From NCBI RefSeq assembly GCF_037325665.1, contig NC_090261.1:22738415-22802414 (forward strand): DNA of 64,000 nt, written 5' to 3'. The position numbers and the translations under genes were made by a program. The first letter of the stretch is position 1. Each line of letters starts with the position of its first letter. The stretch is from Littorina saxatilis. Lineage: Eukaryota; Mollusca; Gastropoda; Littorinimorpha; Littorinidae. Of the stretch, positions 10,592 through 22,714 are shown piece by piece. The notes beneath the pieces are model-generated. The model searched no databases. It saw only the letters and a program-made list of their open reading frames with translations, and was not told the DNA's origin.

Positions 10592-11825
10592 TTACAGAGC
10601 TTCAGACTATCCTAGACTTAAAGAAGCAATGATGAGGCGGTAGCAGTGAGACGGGTAATGGTTCCGTGATTGGGTAATTGTATTGCGGAACGTTTGCCCA
10701 CGATCCAAGACTTGGAAGCAATGGTGTCCCTTGTGATACAAAACAATACATGTCGTGCAATGATAGTGATAGTGTTGCAAGACTTGAAGAAACCATAATT
10801 TTGATGTCCCTGGGATGGTGGTTTTTTTTCCCAATACATTTTCAGCGGCAAGAGTGATGCCTTATCGCTGGTTTCGCGAATGAACGCTTACGCGATCGCT
10901 TTCGTTACCATTAATAATGATAATGGAACATTAAAATTTCTATAGCGTTTTCCAACAGGTCGAAGCGGCTTTGCAAGTTCGTTCAATACATTGCCTCACA
11001 AACGCTACGGTTTCGCGGTTCTTATATATTCTTTTGGAAGGACAAAAGTATGAACCGCACTGCTTGCATGTGGTGTGATATACTGACGGCTGAAAAGTCA
11101 TGAGTTCAGTCTTTGGTCTCAGCATTCCCGGAGAGTAAGGCTTGGTGCAAAATTGTATAACATATTGCCAGTAAATGAAGCTTTAACGACGAAGAGGACT
11201 TCATTGTGCGAATGAGTGAACGCTAGTCTTTGTGTACAGGTTACAGGACTGTTATATTTGTTTTAAAAGAAAGTGTGTGTACATTTGCAATGACGTTCAA
11301 CCGTCAGATCAAAGTTGTATCATGTGTATTCCCAGTCTACTTTCGACCTTTGTACGCTTTTTCCAAAAGAAGAAAGAGAGAATAATGTGGTAAATTAACA
11401 CATTCCTCGAAAAAAAACCCATATGAAAACGAGTGTCTACCGGACGAAAAAGTTTTTAAAAAAAGAAACAGAAAAAACCCCAGTCATTCCCCGTTTTCCT
11501 CGTGCATATCAAGCCATGCGAGGGACTGACCTAAATCATTCACTGTCAGACCCTCCAAGTTGCAAAACAGCTTGGGGGACAAGCAAAGGCACAAGACACC
11601 GGTTTGAAGACTTACAAATCACCAGTGTCTTTACCCCCCATATATGTTCAAGAAAAGGTTCTATAAAGACAACCAAACATTATATCTTGCTGAAAAAGAA
11701 AAAAAAACTCTAGAAAGAAACACGAAAAAAAGTTCCTCTTCTGTAATGTACCGAGTTCAATATCGGGTGCCTATGCCTCTGACCTCTTTTGGATTACTAG
11801 TTTATTTTTTCCCCAAATGCAAGAA
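10592..11825. other. Non-coding stretch, nothing recognised
   Basis: AT-rich sequence with no exon, repeat or RNA gene that I can support. Confidence 0.4.
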
Positions 11826-11900
11826 TGTCTCTGTAGCGCAACGGTTAGCGTACTGCGTTTTGAGTCGGCAGGTCGTGGGTTCGAACCCTGTCAGCGCGGT
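11826..11900 (+). pseudogene. tRNA-like pseudogene or SINE head
   Basis: It has an A box-like 'tagcgcaacggttagcgta' and a perfect B box, 'gggttcgaaccc'. The D arm can pair. The anticodon arm does not give a normal 7-base loop and the acceptor stem does not pair, so this is not a functional tRNA gene. No SINE body follows. Confidence 0.5.
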
Positions 11901-12660
11901 ATTCTTTTAATTTTATTTGATTGTTTCTTTACTCTCCTTTGTTTTGTTTTATTTTACTCTATTCATTTTTATTCCAAAGCATTATTGGTGATCAATTGCA
12001 ATACTGACCAACGCTCGCGAGGTACTGATTTGGTATTGATCACTGCGCCAACCACTAAAGCAACCCCCTAAGTGTAAATGTTTTGAGGTATAAAACATAC
12101 CGTGGTATTATGTCAATTCTTTTTGCATTTTAATCAGATATGATAAAACAAAAATGTCAATCTAGATCAGGCTTAGACGCAGAAAGACTTGTATTTAGGC
12201 AACATGACTGATGAGCGACTCAGTGACTCGTAGCGAGAGATGCCGTTCTTAGACCTGTGTAACGAGATTCTGTCGAAGTAATTCGATGCTAACCCTGCAG
12301 ACTTTTGTATTGCCGCAATTAAAACATTTATTTTTGTTGGTAGCTGTTTGTTTCCTTGTGGATGTGTTATGTGCAATTAAACGGGTACGGACACACGTTT
12401 TACACATGGGTTACACGAGTTGCAAAGTATTTGAAACGACGGTATTACTGTATATACAGTGGTGCCTGTGTTGAAAGGCGAATACCATTTGGACCAGCCA
12501 TGAGTGATGGAACATTATACGCGGGGTATCTTGACAGGCACGTTTTAGAAGAAACAATAATAAAAGTGACAATAAAAGGTGTTTTTTCCAAGCGAGGTGT
12601 CTGCAATCTGCATGACAAAATATAGCTCTTAATTTATCTACATCGCTCGATCTTTTCTCT
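11901..12660. other. Non-coding stretch, nothing recognised
   Basis: T-rich then mixed sequence; no exon or repeat recognised. Confidence 0.35.
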
Positions 12661-12667
12661 TACGTAT

Positions 12668-12772
<105 letters not shown>

Positions 12773-12796
12773 CTTCTTCTTCTTCTTGTCGATCAC

Positions 12797-14917
12797 TCAG
12801 ATGGAAACGCCGGTTCTCCGCGCAAATGTTGCCGTGCTCTGTAGGTCGTCCAGACTGCCATAGAGCTTCCCTTGCACCGTGGTCGCCTCCGCCCAGATCT
12901 GACTCCTGAGGCCATCGTGAAGTGAGCAAGTCTGCAGCAGGTGTTCCGTTGTCATGCTGCCTGTTTGACAAGGGCACTGGTCTGACTTGCCAATTCTGAA
13001 CTTGGTGAAAAGGTGGTGGTTCATTCGGTTGTGGCCTGTCCGCAGCCTGAATATGAGGACCTGCTCAGACCTTGTGAGCAGGTGAAAGGCGTCGTTTTGT
13101 GGGTGCTGCTGCAACCACTTTTTGTGTTGCTTGGCCTTGATGATGGTCTTGGCTTCTTTGAAGGTGGTTGATCTGTCATTCTGGTCCTTCGTAGTGCCCT
13201 CCTTTGCCAGAGTATCTGCGACTTCGTTGCCTGGTATGTTGCAGTGAGAGGGGACCCATTGCAGCACGACTGTGTGGGCTCTGCACAGGGAGGTCAAGGC
13301 GGATGACAGGTCATTCAGTTCTTTGTCTCTGGCAGTGTCTAAGGCCTGCAGGACTGACTTTGCGTCGCTGAGGAACACAACGTTGTTGGAGGAGAGTGGA
13401 CTGTGCTCAATGTGGGCTGCACCTGTCTGGAGCGCTACTGCTTCAGCCTTGAAGTTGGTGGAGTAGAGGCCGGTAGCGAGGGAGATGTGTTCTTCTTCTC
13501 GACCTCCTGGGTACTTTATGTAGATTCCGGCACCACCATTTCTGACAGCCTGGTCGGCAGATCCGTCAGTGTATACATGAGTCCATTGGCGTTGGGGGTA
13601 GGAGTTGTGGATGTGTTCAATGGTGAGAGACTTCAGTTCAGCACAGCTCTGGGAGTCTTTCTTGCCAACGCCAGGAATACTGCAGCGTATCTGGGGTCTT
13701 CTTTCATCACTCCAGCTTGGGTTTTCAAGGTATTGGGGGATATCTTTGGGTTGCTGGTCCAGGATATCTTGGTGTCTCCTTTCCAACACCCTCGTCTGGT
13801 GGATGAAGCTTCCTCTCTTCAGTCTTCCTTTTGTTGGTTGGCACAGTCTGTCTTTCATGGGGTGAGTTGGCAGTCGTTTGAATTTAGCTGCCTGGGTGAG
13901 GAGTTTGGTGTCTCTTCTGTCTTCCATGGGCTCAAGGCCCATGATGTTTTCCAGCTCTTGGATAGGGGTTGACCGCATGGCGCCAGTGATGATTCTGGCC
14001 GCCTGGTTCTGCACCTTGCTGACTCTGTCAAACTTTGACTTGGTTGCTGTGCCCCATGCTGTCACTCTGTACTCAAGTACTGGTCTGACGCTGCCCACGT
14101 ACATCTTCTTCAGGATTGCTGCATCTGCGCCCCACGTTGTGCCAGTTAGCTTTTTCATTAGTGCTAACCTTAGCTTGGCTCTGGCTTCGACTTTCTCTGT
14201 CTGCTGTTTCCAGGTGAGTCGCCTGTCAAAGGTTACGCCAAGGTACGTGGGGGTGTTGTCAGCCTGCAGCGTCTGTCCGCAGAGCTTGAGGTTGGCCTTC
14301 AGTTCTTTCGGGGACAGACTAAAGATCGTGTAAGTGGTCTTCCTGGTGTTGATGTTGACGAGCCACTTCTTTGTCCAGTCCTCAAGCACTTTCAGCGCCT
14401 CTTGCATCCTGTAGTTTGCTGTTGTGATGTGCTCTTCTGAGCACCAGAGTGCAAGATCGTCCGCGTAGATGGCTCCATGGACATTTCGAGGGAGGTCCTT
14501 GACGATGTCGTTGATGAAGACTAGGAACAAGGTGGGGCTGAGGACTCCACCCTGTGGGACTCCGTCTTTCAGCGTCTTCTTCCGGCTGTACTGCCCGCTT
14601 ACATGGACTTTTGCTTTCCTGTTGTTCAAGTACTGGCAAATCCACTGGAACATACATCCGGCCACGCCACTCTTCTGGAGCTTCAGCTTCAGCCCTTCCT
14701 TCCAGACCTTGTCAAAGGCCTTCTCCATGTCAATCCAGATCGTCAGGGTGTGTTTCTTGTCCTGGTAGCCATCTTCGATCTTCTGGGCGATGTATGTCAC
14801 CTGGTCCTCGGTCGAGCGATGTTGCCTGAAGCCGGCCTGTTCTGGAGAAAAGGTGTTGTTCTTCTCCAGATGCCAAGTGAGCCTGGTGTTGATCAGCCGT
14901 TCCATGAGTTTGCCCAC
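12797..14917 (-). CDS. LINE ORF2, reverse transcriptase and RNase H
   Basis: 706 residues. The RT core has FSPEQAGFRQHRSTEDQ, the first catalytic Asp in WIDMEKAFDKVW, the template grip GVPQGGVLSPTLF and the catalytic YADDLALW. The thumb region (TYLGVTFDRRLTW) follows. RNase H occupies roughly residues 440-580: VYTDGSA (Asp), FKAEAVAL (Glu), FLSDAKSVLQAL (Asp) and WVPSHCNIPGNEVAD (His/Asp), so its catalytic set looks complete. A Cys/His-rich tail (CPCQTGSMTTEHLLQTC) ends the protein, as in I-type elements. The true polypeptide would start upstream; the ATG at 14917 is internal. Confidence 0.9.
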   Translation of the reverse strand: MGKLMERLINTRLTWHLEKNNTFSPEQAGFRQHRSTEDQVTYIAQKIEDGYQDKKHTLTIWIDMEKAFDKVWKEGLKLKLQKSGVAGCMFQWICQYLNNRKAKVHVSGQYSRKKTLKDGVPQGGVLSPTLFLVFINDIVKDLPRNVHGAIYADDLALWCSEEHITTANYRMQEALKVLEDWTKKWLVNINTRKTTYTIFSLSPKELKANLKLCGQTLQADNTPTYLGVTFDRRLTWKQQTEKVEARAKLRLALMKKLTGTTWGADAAILKKMYVGSVRPVLEYRVTAWGTATKSKFDRVSKVQNQAARIITGAMRSTPIQELENIMGLEPMEDRRDTKLLTQAAKFKRLPTHPMKDRLCQPTKGRLKRGSFIHQTRVLERRHQDILDQQPKDIPQYLENPSWSDERRPQIRCSIPGVGKKDSQSCAELKSLTIEHIHNSYPQRQWTHVYTDGSADQAVRNGGAGIYIKYPGGREEEHISLATGLYSTNFKAEAVALQTGAAHIEHSPLSSNNVVFLSDAKSVLQALDTARDKELNDLSSALTSLCRAHTVVLQWVPSHCNIPGNEVADTLAKEGTTKDQNDRSTTFKEAKTIIKAKQHKKWLQQHPQNDAFHLLTRSEQVLIFRLRTGHNRMNHHLFTKFRIGKSDQCPCQTGSMTTEHLLQTCSLHDGLRSQIWAEATTVQGKLYGSLDDLQSTATFARRTGVSI

Positions 14918-15378
14918 GCAGCTAGTGAGGCTGATGGATCTGTATGGTCCACCTTCGCTCGGTCTTTGCCCTTCTTGTGGATCGGGACCATATCAGCTTC
15001 TCGCCAGACTTGCGGGACATGGCCAGTCTTCCAGCTGTTGTTGTAGAGCTTCAGTAGCTGTGTTTTTGCCCTTGTGCCTAAATGTAGAAGCATTTCGTTG
15101 GTGATCTTGTCTGGCCCTGGCGACTTTCTTTCATGCAAGGCTTTCATGGCATCTGCCAGCTCCTGATGGTTGAACGGCTTGTTCATGTGTTCCTCTGGCT
15201 GATGCTCATTGGAGGTTCTTCTCTCCTCCTGTATCTCTGCTCTTCTTTCTTCTGGTACAGTGATGTTGCTGACTTTCTCGTAGTTGTCAATGAAAAGGTT
15301 GGCAGCCTTTCTTCCTGTCAGCAACTCTTGGCCCTGCGAGATGGTGATTGTCGCTGCTCTTGTGTCTTCGCCGTTCAT
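14893..15378 (-). CDS. LINE ORF2, start of reverse transcriptase
   Basis: It continues the endonuclease frame after the insertion (EDTRAATITISQGQ) and includes the RT entry motif ELADAMKALHERKSPGPDKI and WREADMVPIHKKGKD. The frame is lost near 14.94 kb, where a one-base change separates it from the main RT piece; the expected PYRSISLTSC block reads in the next frame. Confidence 0.82.
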   Translation of the reverse strand: MNGEDTRAATITISQGQELLTGRKAANLFIDNYEKVSNITVPEERRAEIQEERRTSNEHQPEEHMNKPFNHQELADAMKALHERKSPGPDKITNEMLLHLGTRAKTQLLKLYNNSWKTGHVPQVWREADMVPIHKKGKDRAKVDHTDPSASLAAWANSWNG

Positions 15379-16066
15379 AATAATAATAATAATAAGAAGA
15401 AGAACATTTATATAGCGCTAAATCAAAAACTTTCGTTAAAAAGGCTTGCTCTAAGCGCTTGACATCCGCTAAACTAAAACGTCATTCACACTCTTTACAA
15501 TGATGTACAAGAACTTCATGTCACACTCTTTCATTCAGTATAGCACCATTCACACAGTTGTTATTCTGTACAAGACAATAAGTTAGTCTAACATTTAGAA
15601 TGTTCATAAGATGAAAACAAGAGAAAACCAGACTGATTAAAACAACTGCTTAGTGCTAACAAAGCATGAATCTTAATGATAACGTAATACATGTTTAACT
15701 GTTAAGACCATAAAAAACCTATATGCTAAAATAACTTCGAACTTTTAAGAACTTCTTATAAGATACACAGCACATCTAGATAAACACCAGAATGATAAAA
15801 CAAAAGGCAACTCGTTAAAACTATTAAATGCATCAATGTCTAAAACACGAAAGACTCAAATATAAGATACACAATTCTCTAGAATTGTTTATTAAAACTG
15901 AAACCGACCTGCTCAAAGTAAACCATACCCACCCCCTCCCTACCCACCCCCAACCCTCCTCCTACACTAAATACTAATTATTTCTACTCTTAACTTCCCA
16001 ACTACACGTTATCCATAAACTATGCACAGGAACATGTGTGTCAGCCCACTTCCTCTCCTCTTCTGT
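15379..16066 (-). mobile_element. 688-bp retroposon nested in the LINE, (ATT)n tail
   Basis: It is flanked by an 8-bp target duplication, 'ccgttcat', at 15371-15378 and 16067-16074. On the minus strand it ends 'gcgctatataaatgttctt' followed by (ATT)n. Similar tails occur at 32.63-32.76 kb and 49.14-49.21 kb. No coding is visible, so it is a 5'-truncated LINE 3' end or a non-autonomous partner. Confidence 0.8.
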
Positions 16067-17502
16067 CCGTTCATGGCTTTCGTCAGCTTCCACAGCTTGT
16101 TGCCGTCCCTTTCTAGGTTCGGCTTCTCCGTCTTCTCCCTCCAGCTTGATCTTGCTGCTTGGAGGTAGGCTCTCCTGTACTTAGCAGTGGCTGCTTTCAG
16201 GGTGATGTTGTTGGCAACAGAGGGGTTCTCCTCCACTTCTTCTCTGATACTGCTTACTTCATCCTCAAGCTCCTGAAGCTCTTCCGTCCAGTAGGGCCTG
16301 TAGTTCTTGTGTGCGCCCCGTGGGATTGTTTCTGAAGCTGCTTTCAGGATGGCCTGGTTGAAGTTCCTGGTGACCCGGTTGATGTTCAGGTCGTCTGTCT
16401 TCAGGCCCCTGGTGTAGAGGTCTGTGAGGCTCGCAAATATGTTCCAGTCTGCCTTCTTGTAGTTCCATCTTGGAAACGTTGTACTGTTCTGTGGCCTGTA
16501 CTGCAAGTTGATGGCCAGCTTCACTGGCCGGTGGTCGCTGCCTCCTAACTGGCTCAGTATCCCTCTTGTGGTTTTCTTGGAGAGGTCATCAGTTGCGAAG
16601 GCAAGGTCTGGGGTGGAAGTCGACAGCCACCTGCGTGAGAAGAAGGTGGGTGGGTCTTCTGGATCATTCAGCAGTATCATTTGAGCATCGATCTGCCAGT
16701 CCTCCACTTCCTCTCCTCTTCTGTCCGTCTCCTCGTAGCCCCAACAAGTTGAGTGGCTGTTGAAATCGCCAACAACCAAACAGTTCTCGGATGGTAGATT
16801 TTCCAGATACTGCAAGTTGTACAGGTTGTAGATGGTAATGACAGAGCTGTCCACTGTGATTTTGACTCCTTGGACTTCAGCTTGCTGATTTGTGTCCACT
16901 TTGATTTCTTGTGCTGGTATACTGTTCTTGATGAGCATCAGCACTCCTCCTTTGTGTCTTCCTTCTCTGTCCTGTCTGCAGGTTTGGTATCCTCTGATGG
17001 TGAACCGGTGGTTCGGATTCAGGTGCGTTTCTTGGATACAGGCTACATCAATATTGTCGGCATACAGTCTTTCAGTGAGAGGAAGCTTTTTGTTATACAC
17101 TCCTTCCGCATTCCATTGAAGAATGTTCAGCGGTCGAGGAGTCTCCTGCGCGCTTTTTGTTCTTCTTTGGCCAGTAGCATTTACCCTCCGACTCCGTAGC
17201 CTGGCTCCTCGCGGCGGGACGGGGTGACCTCCGGTAGCTTGGGTTGGGCCCCTTTGAGGCATAGGGCCCGGCACTCTACCAGCCCGGGGGGACTCCACAG
17301 GCAGAGCACCATCACGTGTTGAATCATCGTTGTCCATCATGGGAGTGAAATGCGTTGCACTGTCGTTACGCGTACTTTGGCCCAGCGCATCCGTCTTCAG
17401 CAGTGGTTTCTTCTCCGACTTTTCCTTGTCGTAGGAGACTTGCCGTCCATGGCTGCAGAACGTCCCCCATCCTTGGTTTTTTGTCTGAGTGATCCTTCTC
17501 AT
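16067..17502 (-). CDS. LINE endonuclease region (5' part of ORF2)
   Basis: This part nicks the target DNA to prime reverse transcription. After a Pro/Arg-rich leader, the AP-endonuclease motifs appear in order: LNILQWNAEGVYNKK, CIQETHLNPNH, GGVLMLI, VVGDFNSHSTCWGY, STPDLAFAT and GGSDHRPVKLAI. The region after the endonuclease continues toward the RT until it meets the inserted retroposon at codon ...KAMNG. A few extra residues past 16067 come from the insert and are not part of the LINE. The start at 17502 is the first ATG of the frame. Confidence 0.85.
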
Positions 17503-17668
17503 ACCCCATTAGCCTCGGGGAGAGGTGGCTGAATTAGTCTGACCTCTACCCTTTGACCTGTCCAGCTTGGGTGGCCCTACCAGGAGTTTACACTCCCGCT
17601 GGCATAGCTCTCCGGGTCATCGAGGCACTCAAACCACCACACCGCGCTAAGGAATCAGCCTTGTGGTG

Positions 17669-17699
17669 GGTGTGTGTGTATGTGTGTGTGTGTGTGTTT

Positions 17700-17764
<65 letters not shown>
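17669..17764. repeat. (TG)n microsatellite, right part of a split tract
   Basis: About 48 TG units with a few substitutions, abutting the LINE 5' end. Confidence 0.93.
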
Positions 17765-19164
17765 AAGCACGCGCGCGTGCTGCGTCCGTTTCAGTGAGTG
17801 ATTTATCAAAAAAGTATTATATTAATGAGCACACTGACACAAAACTTGCCCGCCCCCCCCCCCCCCCCCCAAAAAAAAAAAAAAAACATGCGGATATCTG
17901 TCGAAAATGGAACATTTAGGAATGCTTATTTTGTGAGATGTAAAACACACGGCAAAGCTCACTGTGCAACCCGACTCAGTGAAAGGCCCGTTGGCAGACT
18001 GTGTCGTGCGAATTAGGTCAGTTCGACCGTCGCTTACCCCGCCGCTTTGCACGAAAAGTTGGATGATATCTGCACGGTCTTCCTACCGCCGGCTCAGTTG
18101 TTTTTTTGTAGTTCTTTTCGTGCTGCAGTCACGTAGGCCATGTCCTGTTATACGCTTTTGAACAAACCGTTATCATATGAGAAGTTTATTTGAGAAGAAG
18201 TATAAACCAACATACGTGTAGATTTATTACCACGAGTATACTCTGAGTGAAAAAAAGAAAGCAACTTTATGAGCAGTAAGACTGCTTTTGATGCATAGCG
18301 TGTACAGTAACAAGATTCTGCATGCACCGAAATCTGGCACGTAGTTGTCATGCGCGCGGTTGTGAATTTACGAAACGGGTGTTGAATGTGAAATATTGTC
18401 CACATAAACACAAAGGAAAAGGAAACACGATAAAAGGAAACAAGACGCAAGCGTATATCACCCAAACAGCCACATTTTATCCACAAAAGACCATTTATTT
18501 CGGTGAAAACTTATAGTTAAAGTGATAGAAAGGGCAGAATGACATGATACCTACAATTTTGTCTGCACTACCTCACTTCTATAGCTCTATTCCCCTATTG
18601 CCTCCTCTCTCTTAAAATGCTTCCATTCCGATCAATGTACGTAGCCACCACTCGTCCGACGTTCTATTTCCTTATATTTTGCGGTCGTGCATTGTGTGTG
18701 TCACCACACAGTTGAATGACGAATAGGTATTATGTGGTTTATTGCGATTTTAAATGCATTTTGTATCTCCAAAGGAAATATGCAAATGAGATGCAAATGT
18801 AAGACTGTAAAATCGCCTCTTTAACTGCTCCCTTGTAAAATTTAATGTAAGGCCAATGCAAATTGCATTGTCATTGTTTTGAAGGATATGAGTCTTTTCA
18901 ACAACACACGTGCATAATATTGCTTAAAATATGCGTTGTTCTTTGTAGTTGTGGCAATGTTTATTTATTTTATTCATTCGTTTATTTGACTCCTTCAAAA
19001 TATTGTCTTTCTTTCTTTCTTTCTTTCTTTGTTCTTTTACTTTCCATTTCTAAAGTCTTTGCGTTTTTGCCTTTCGTTCAGTGTTTAAAATCTACTCTTT
19101 CTCTTTATTCTTTTTCATTTTATTTATTTAACTAGATGTTTACAAATAAACTGGGAATTGAGCC
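17765..19164. other. Non-coding stretch with a poly-C/poly-A run
   Basis: A poly-C run (about 17853-17870) is followed by poly-A. The remainder is AT-rich with no exon or repeat that I can support. Confidence 0.35.
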
Positions 19165-19241
19165 GAGTGTGGTGGTGGTGGTGGTGGTGGTGATGGTGGT
19201 GGGGGTGGTGGTGTGTGTGTGTGTGTGTGTGTGTGTGTAGC

Positions 19242-19275
<34 letters not shown>

Positions 19276-19316
19276 GCTTGTGTGCGTGTGTGTGTGTGTG
19301 TGTAGAGAGAGAGAGA
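19165..19316. repeat. Compound (GGT)n-(TG)n-(GA)n microsatellite
   Basis: (GGT)n at the left, then two (TG)n tracts split by 'agcttg', then a short (GA)n. Confidence 0.9.
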
Positions 19317-19934
19317 TTCCACACGTCAGTCTTGTATTCTATTTTTTCTTGAAATTGGTGAGATTGCACATGCAGACAGAGAATATATTTTCTTACATGT
19401 AATTATGATTTATGTATTCAAATATTGTACATATTGTAAATATACGATAGCAACTTCAGATTGTAGATATTGGAGAACGGGGCCGACCGTGTATATGAGC
19501 CCAAAATCTTCAATCTGAATACTCTGAAAGAGGTTGCACCTTTTGCCAATTAAAACTCGCAGTCTGTATCTAGCAGTTAGAGGTGTGATATTTTCACAGA
19601 CACGATAGCTTTTGACTACATTACACATATCCATTAAAGCTGCAGATGCAAGATTTGAATTGACCGTTTGTCAATTCTTATTCTTCCTTTCTTCGGGAAC
19701 GCAGAAGAGAAAAACGAATTGCCAAACGGTAAAAAGGAAACAAATCCAACAAACTTGCCAAACCATATCATAACTGAAAGATCCGATCAAGTGTGCTTCC
19801 CTTTCAGTCTTCGTTTACAAAAAAGCAGGGATAACTGTAAGTTTCTTATTCATTTTTGTGTGAAATCATTTGTAATTTGTCTATTTATTCATATCTTGCC
19901 TTTTATTTGTGTTTATTTATTCATTTTTCTTATT
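19317..19934. other. Non-coding stretch, nothing recognised
   Basis: AT-rich sequence between a microsatellite and the family F copy; no supported feature. Confidence 0.35.
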
Positions 19935-20425
19935 TTTGGCTCACGAAGTGTAGCCTATGCGATCGTAACTTTGTCTGTCTGTGCGTTTGTGCGTGCGTGT
20001 GTGTGTGCGTGTGTGTGTGTGTGTATGTCTGTGGTAGAAACTTTAACATTTCCGAGTCTATGTGTGAGTGGTTATCCAAGACTATGGATAAAGCTCGCAT
20101 AAGATTACGTCACGGTCAAAAGTGTTTGACGTCAATTAATGCATCATGACGGCATGCCTCCCTGTAGTCTTTCTCTCTCGCGTGGTGTGTGTGGTCTCGG
20201 TCATTGTTATTTTGAGCGGGCCGAGACTATTTGGCAGTCGTGTCCCTGTAAGTAGGCTACATGCAGACACAGACAGATCTAGATCTAGTGTCTCTCTTTC
20301 TTGCACAGTGTCACCTAAGCTTACTGTGTGTGTGGGTGTGTATGTGTGACGGAGTGATTGAGTTTGTGTTACTGTTTGTCTATTTCTTACGTGAGCCTTG
20401 AAGGCTTCGCCTCTTGTTTCTCAAT
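19935..20425 (-). mobile_element. Family F element, near full length, reverse orientation
   Basis: Read on the minus strand it repeats the block order of the copy at 6870-7345: 'caagaggcgaagcc', the 'gaccgagac' block, the GT/CA microsatellite and 'ggctacactt', ending by 'tggctcacgaagtgtagcct' on the plus strand. The two copies differ mostly in the microsatellite parts. Confidence 0.65.
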
Positions 20426-20660
20426 TTATTTACTTTTTTTTATTTTTTACTTTTAGGATGTCTCATTTATTAACGAGTTTCACATGAAAACTGTACAGCT
20501 CTTCCGTCCAGTCAGCAAACCACAGGCGTAAGAATGAACTACTTTTGTAAACAAAAAGCTTTTCTTATTCAGATCTATACAATGTATAATACTTGCAATT
20601 GCTTCCAGTAAAAACATCTTGCTCCAGAAAACGCTCTACCGCAGCTTCCGTTTAGCAGTG

Positions 20661-20829
20661 CAGGGCCGGACCAAGTTCGTTTGAGGGGGGGGGGGGGGGT
20701 TCCAACTGAAGGCAGGGGTCCAAAGTCCACATTTTTTTTTCTCTGAGAGGTACATTGGATGGCCAGAGGGGGGGGGGGGGGGGTTCCGGAACCCCAGGAA
20801 CCCCCCCCCCCCCCCAAGATCCGGCCCTG
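20661..20829. mobile_element. hAT-like MITE, 169 bp, poly-G rich
   Basis: Ends 'cagggccgga' and 'tccggccctg' form an inverted repeat, flanked by a 5-bp direct repeat, 'cagtg', on each side (20656-20660, 20830-20834). Inside are three runs of 14-17 G or C. There is no coding. Confidence 0.65.
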
Positions 20830-20834
20830 CAGTG

Positions 20835-21170
20835 ATGAAAATGCAATGAGCTTCCTGTAAATGTCCATCTGCCTGTTTTCAGGTTTAACGTCTGTGCGAA
20901 GAAACGATTTCAGTTTTTGAACACTGAGCAGAATTTAGTATCAACTGACTCATAAACCTGTGTTTTAGATTTGGAGCTGCGAATCTTCTGAAAGTGTACA
21001 TATCTATACCTGCTTCTTTCAAACAGCAAAGAGCCGTACATTATTGACAGCTGAATGATTTGCGGTTGTTGAGAGTTTGTTGATGACTACAGTTTAATAA
21101 TTAAAAGTTTTCACACAAAAATGAACCTGTCTTTTGAAAGGAGGAATCAGCTGTGCGCTGTGTGTCTGTC
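20835..21170. other. Non-coding stretch, nothing recognised
   Basis: No exon or repeat recognised. Confidence 0.35.
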
Positions 21171-21175
21171 AGTGA

Positions 21176-21226
<51 letters not shown>

Positions 21227-21447
21227 CTTTCTTTCTTATTCTTCCTTCATTTCTTCTTTTCTTTTCTTACCTTGTTCACTCTGCTGCGCAGTTTTTCTAA
21301 TTGCTGAATACACACACACACACACACACATACACATACATACACACACACACACACGCACACACACAAACACACACACACATACACACACACACACACA
21401 CGTGCGCACACACAGACACACGCACACACACACACACACACACACAC
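21176..21447. repeat. (TG)n and (CA)n microsatellites, facing pair
   Basis: (TG)n at 21176-21225 and (CA)n at 21310-21447, separated by 85 bp of T-rich DNA. The two could fold on each other. Confidence 0.9.
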
Positions 21448-21449
21448 GA

Positions 21450-22682
21450 ATGAACGCACACTGCTGATATGTAGCACCAACGTGACAGTAGCCTTAGCTA
21501 AGCTTGCTGATGCTATTTCTAGCTGACAAAGCCTCGCGGACCTATACGGGACAGCCTAAGCGGATTTACCCCAAAAAGGTCCACAGGTTTAGCTTTCGAA
21601 AGATTCCGGTCAGTATCAAAGACAACGTGCAGGAAAAAAAGTGACACTATCCTTAAAAAGGCCCCACCCCCCCCCCCCCCCTTTTCGCTCAAATACTGCA
21701 TGTGGGATCCACAAATTTGTAACCCAACCCTTGTATGAACATAAATACCAAACGTTGGAAGGCCTGTGGCAAGAACAATATTTGTAATCGATTTTTCTTA
21801 AGGGTGATACACATGTACCGCTCTGAATGTACGCGTCTTCCGATGTGCATCACTTCTGGCAACTACCATGTATGGTCAGTACAATGACAGAATGTTGTGT
21901 TAGTCAACTGAGTCAAAATGTAGTTGCATTTTATTTTTTCTTTCCCCAGGAAAACTCTCGGCATTCACTGAGCAAATATGGAAGCTCCTTCAGTGCATGT
22001 CAAGCATAATTACACAAGGTAAGGGAAAGGGGGGTAACTTGGACCGCGCGATTAATGAACCAACGCCAATAATCTCCAAAACACGTTGATGGAACGCTCT
22101 AACTGGTTATTGACCAACGTGCACTTGGACTGGCTGACATTTGCTGGCAAGAACATAGCGTCAAAAAAAAAAGAAGCATCGTCTAAGATGTCATACTTTT
22201 GTATTTTGTACGAAAAATGTATTTCTTTTGAAGTCACGAATTTGTGTGCAGAGCTATTACTGAAAACACAAAATTGCAAAAAATATTTGCTAGCTGCAAT
22301 GTAACAGAATCATTGTACGTCCCATTGACGCCACTTACACAGAGCCAGCTGCACAACTTATTTTTACCTTACACGCCTGGACAGCTCAGGCCTTCGAGGT
22401 GTTAAACTAGCGGATACCATTCTGACATGTCTGCATCCGTTTGTTACTGCCGTATTAAGATGAGCTGCAATTTGATCTCAGCTCATCCTACACACACACA
22501 ATCCCTCAGTCCCCACTCGACGTATACTTTAGTCACCCAGCTTGGATTTAAGTAAACCTGTATCACTTTGAAGGTTTGAAACTACATGTATAACAAATTT
22601 CAACAAGATAAAATGTGTGTAAAGTCTCTAAATTTTGTAGAAGCTGCATTATTTCGATCCCAGCATGGTGTCAGACTGGCTA

Positions 22683-22714
<32 letters not shown>

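Noticed and set aside
11826-11900. Functional tRNA gene
   Set aside because: The B box is perfect, but the anticodon loop and acceptor stem do not fold correctly.
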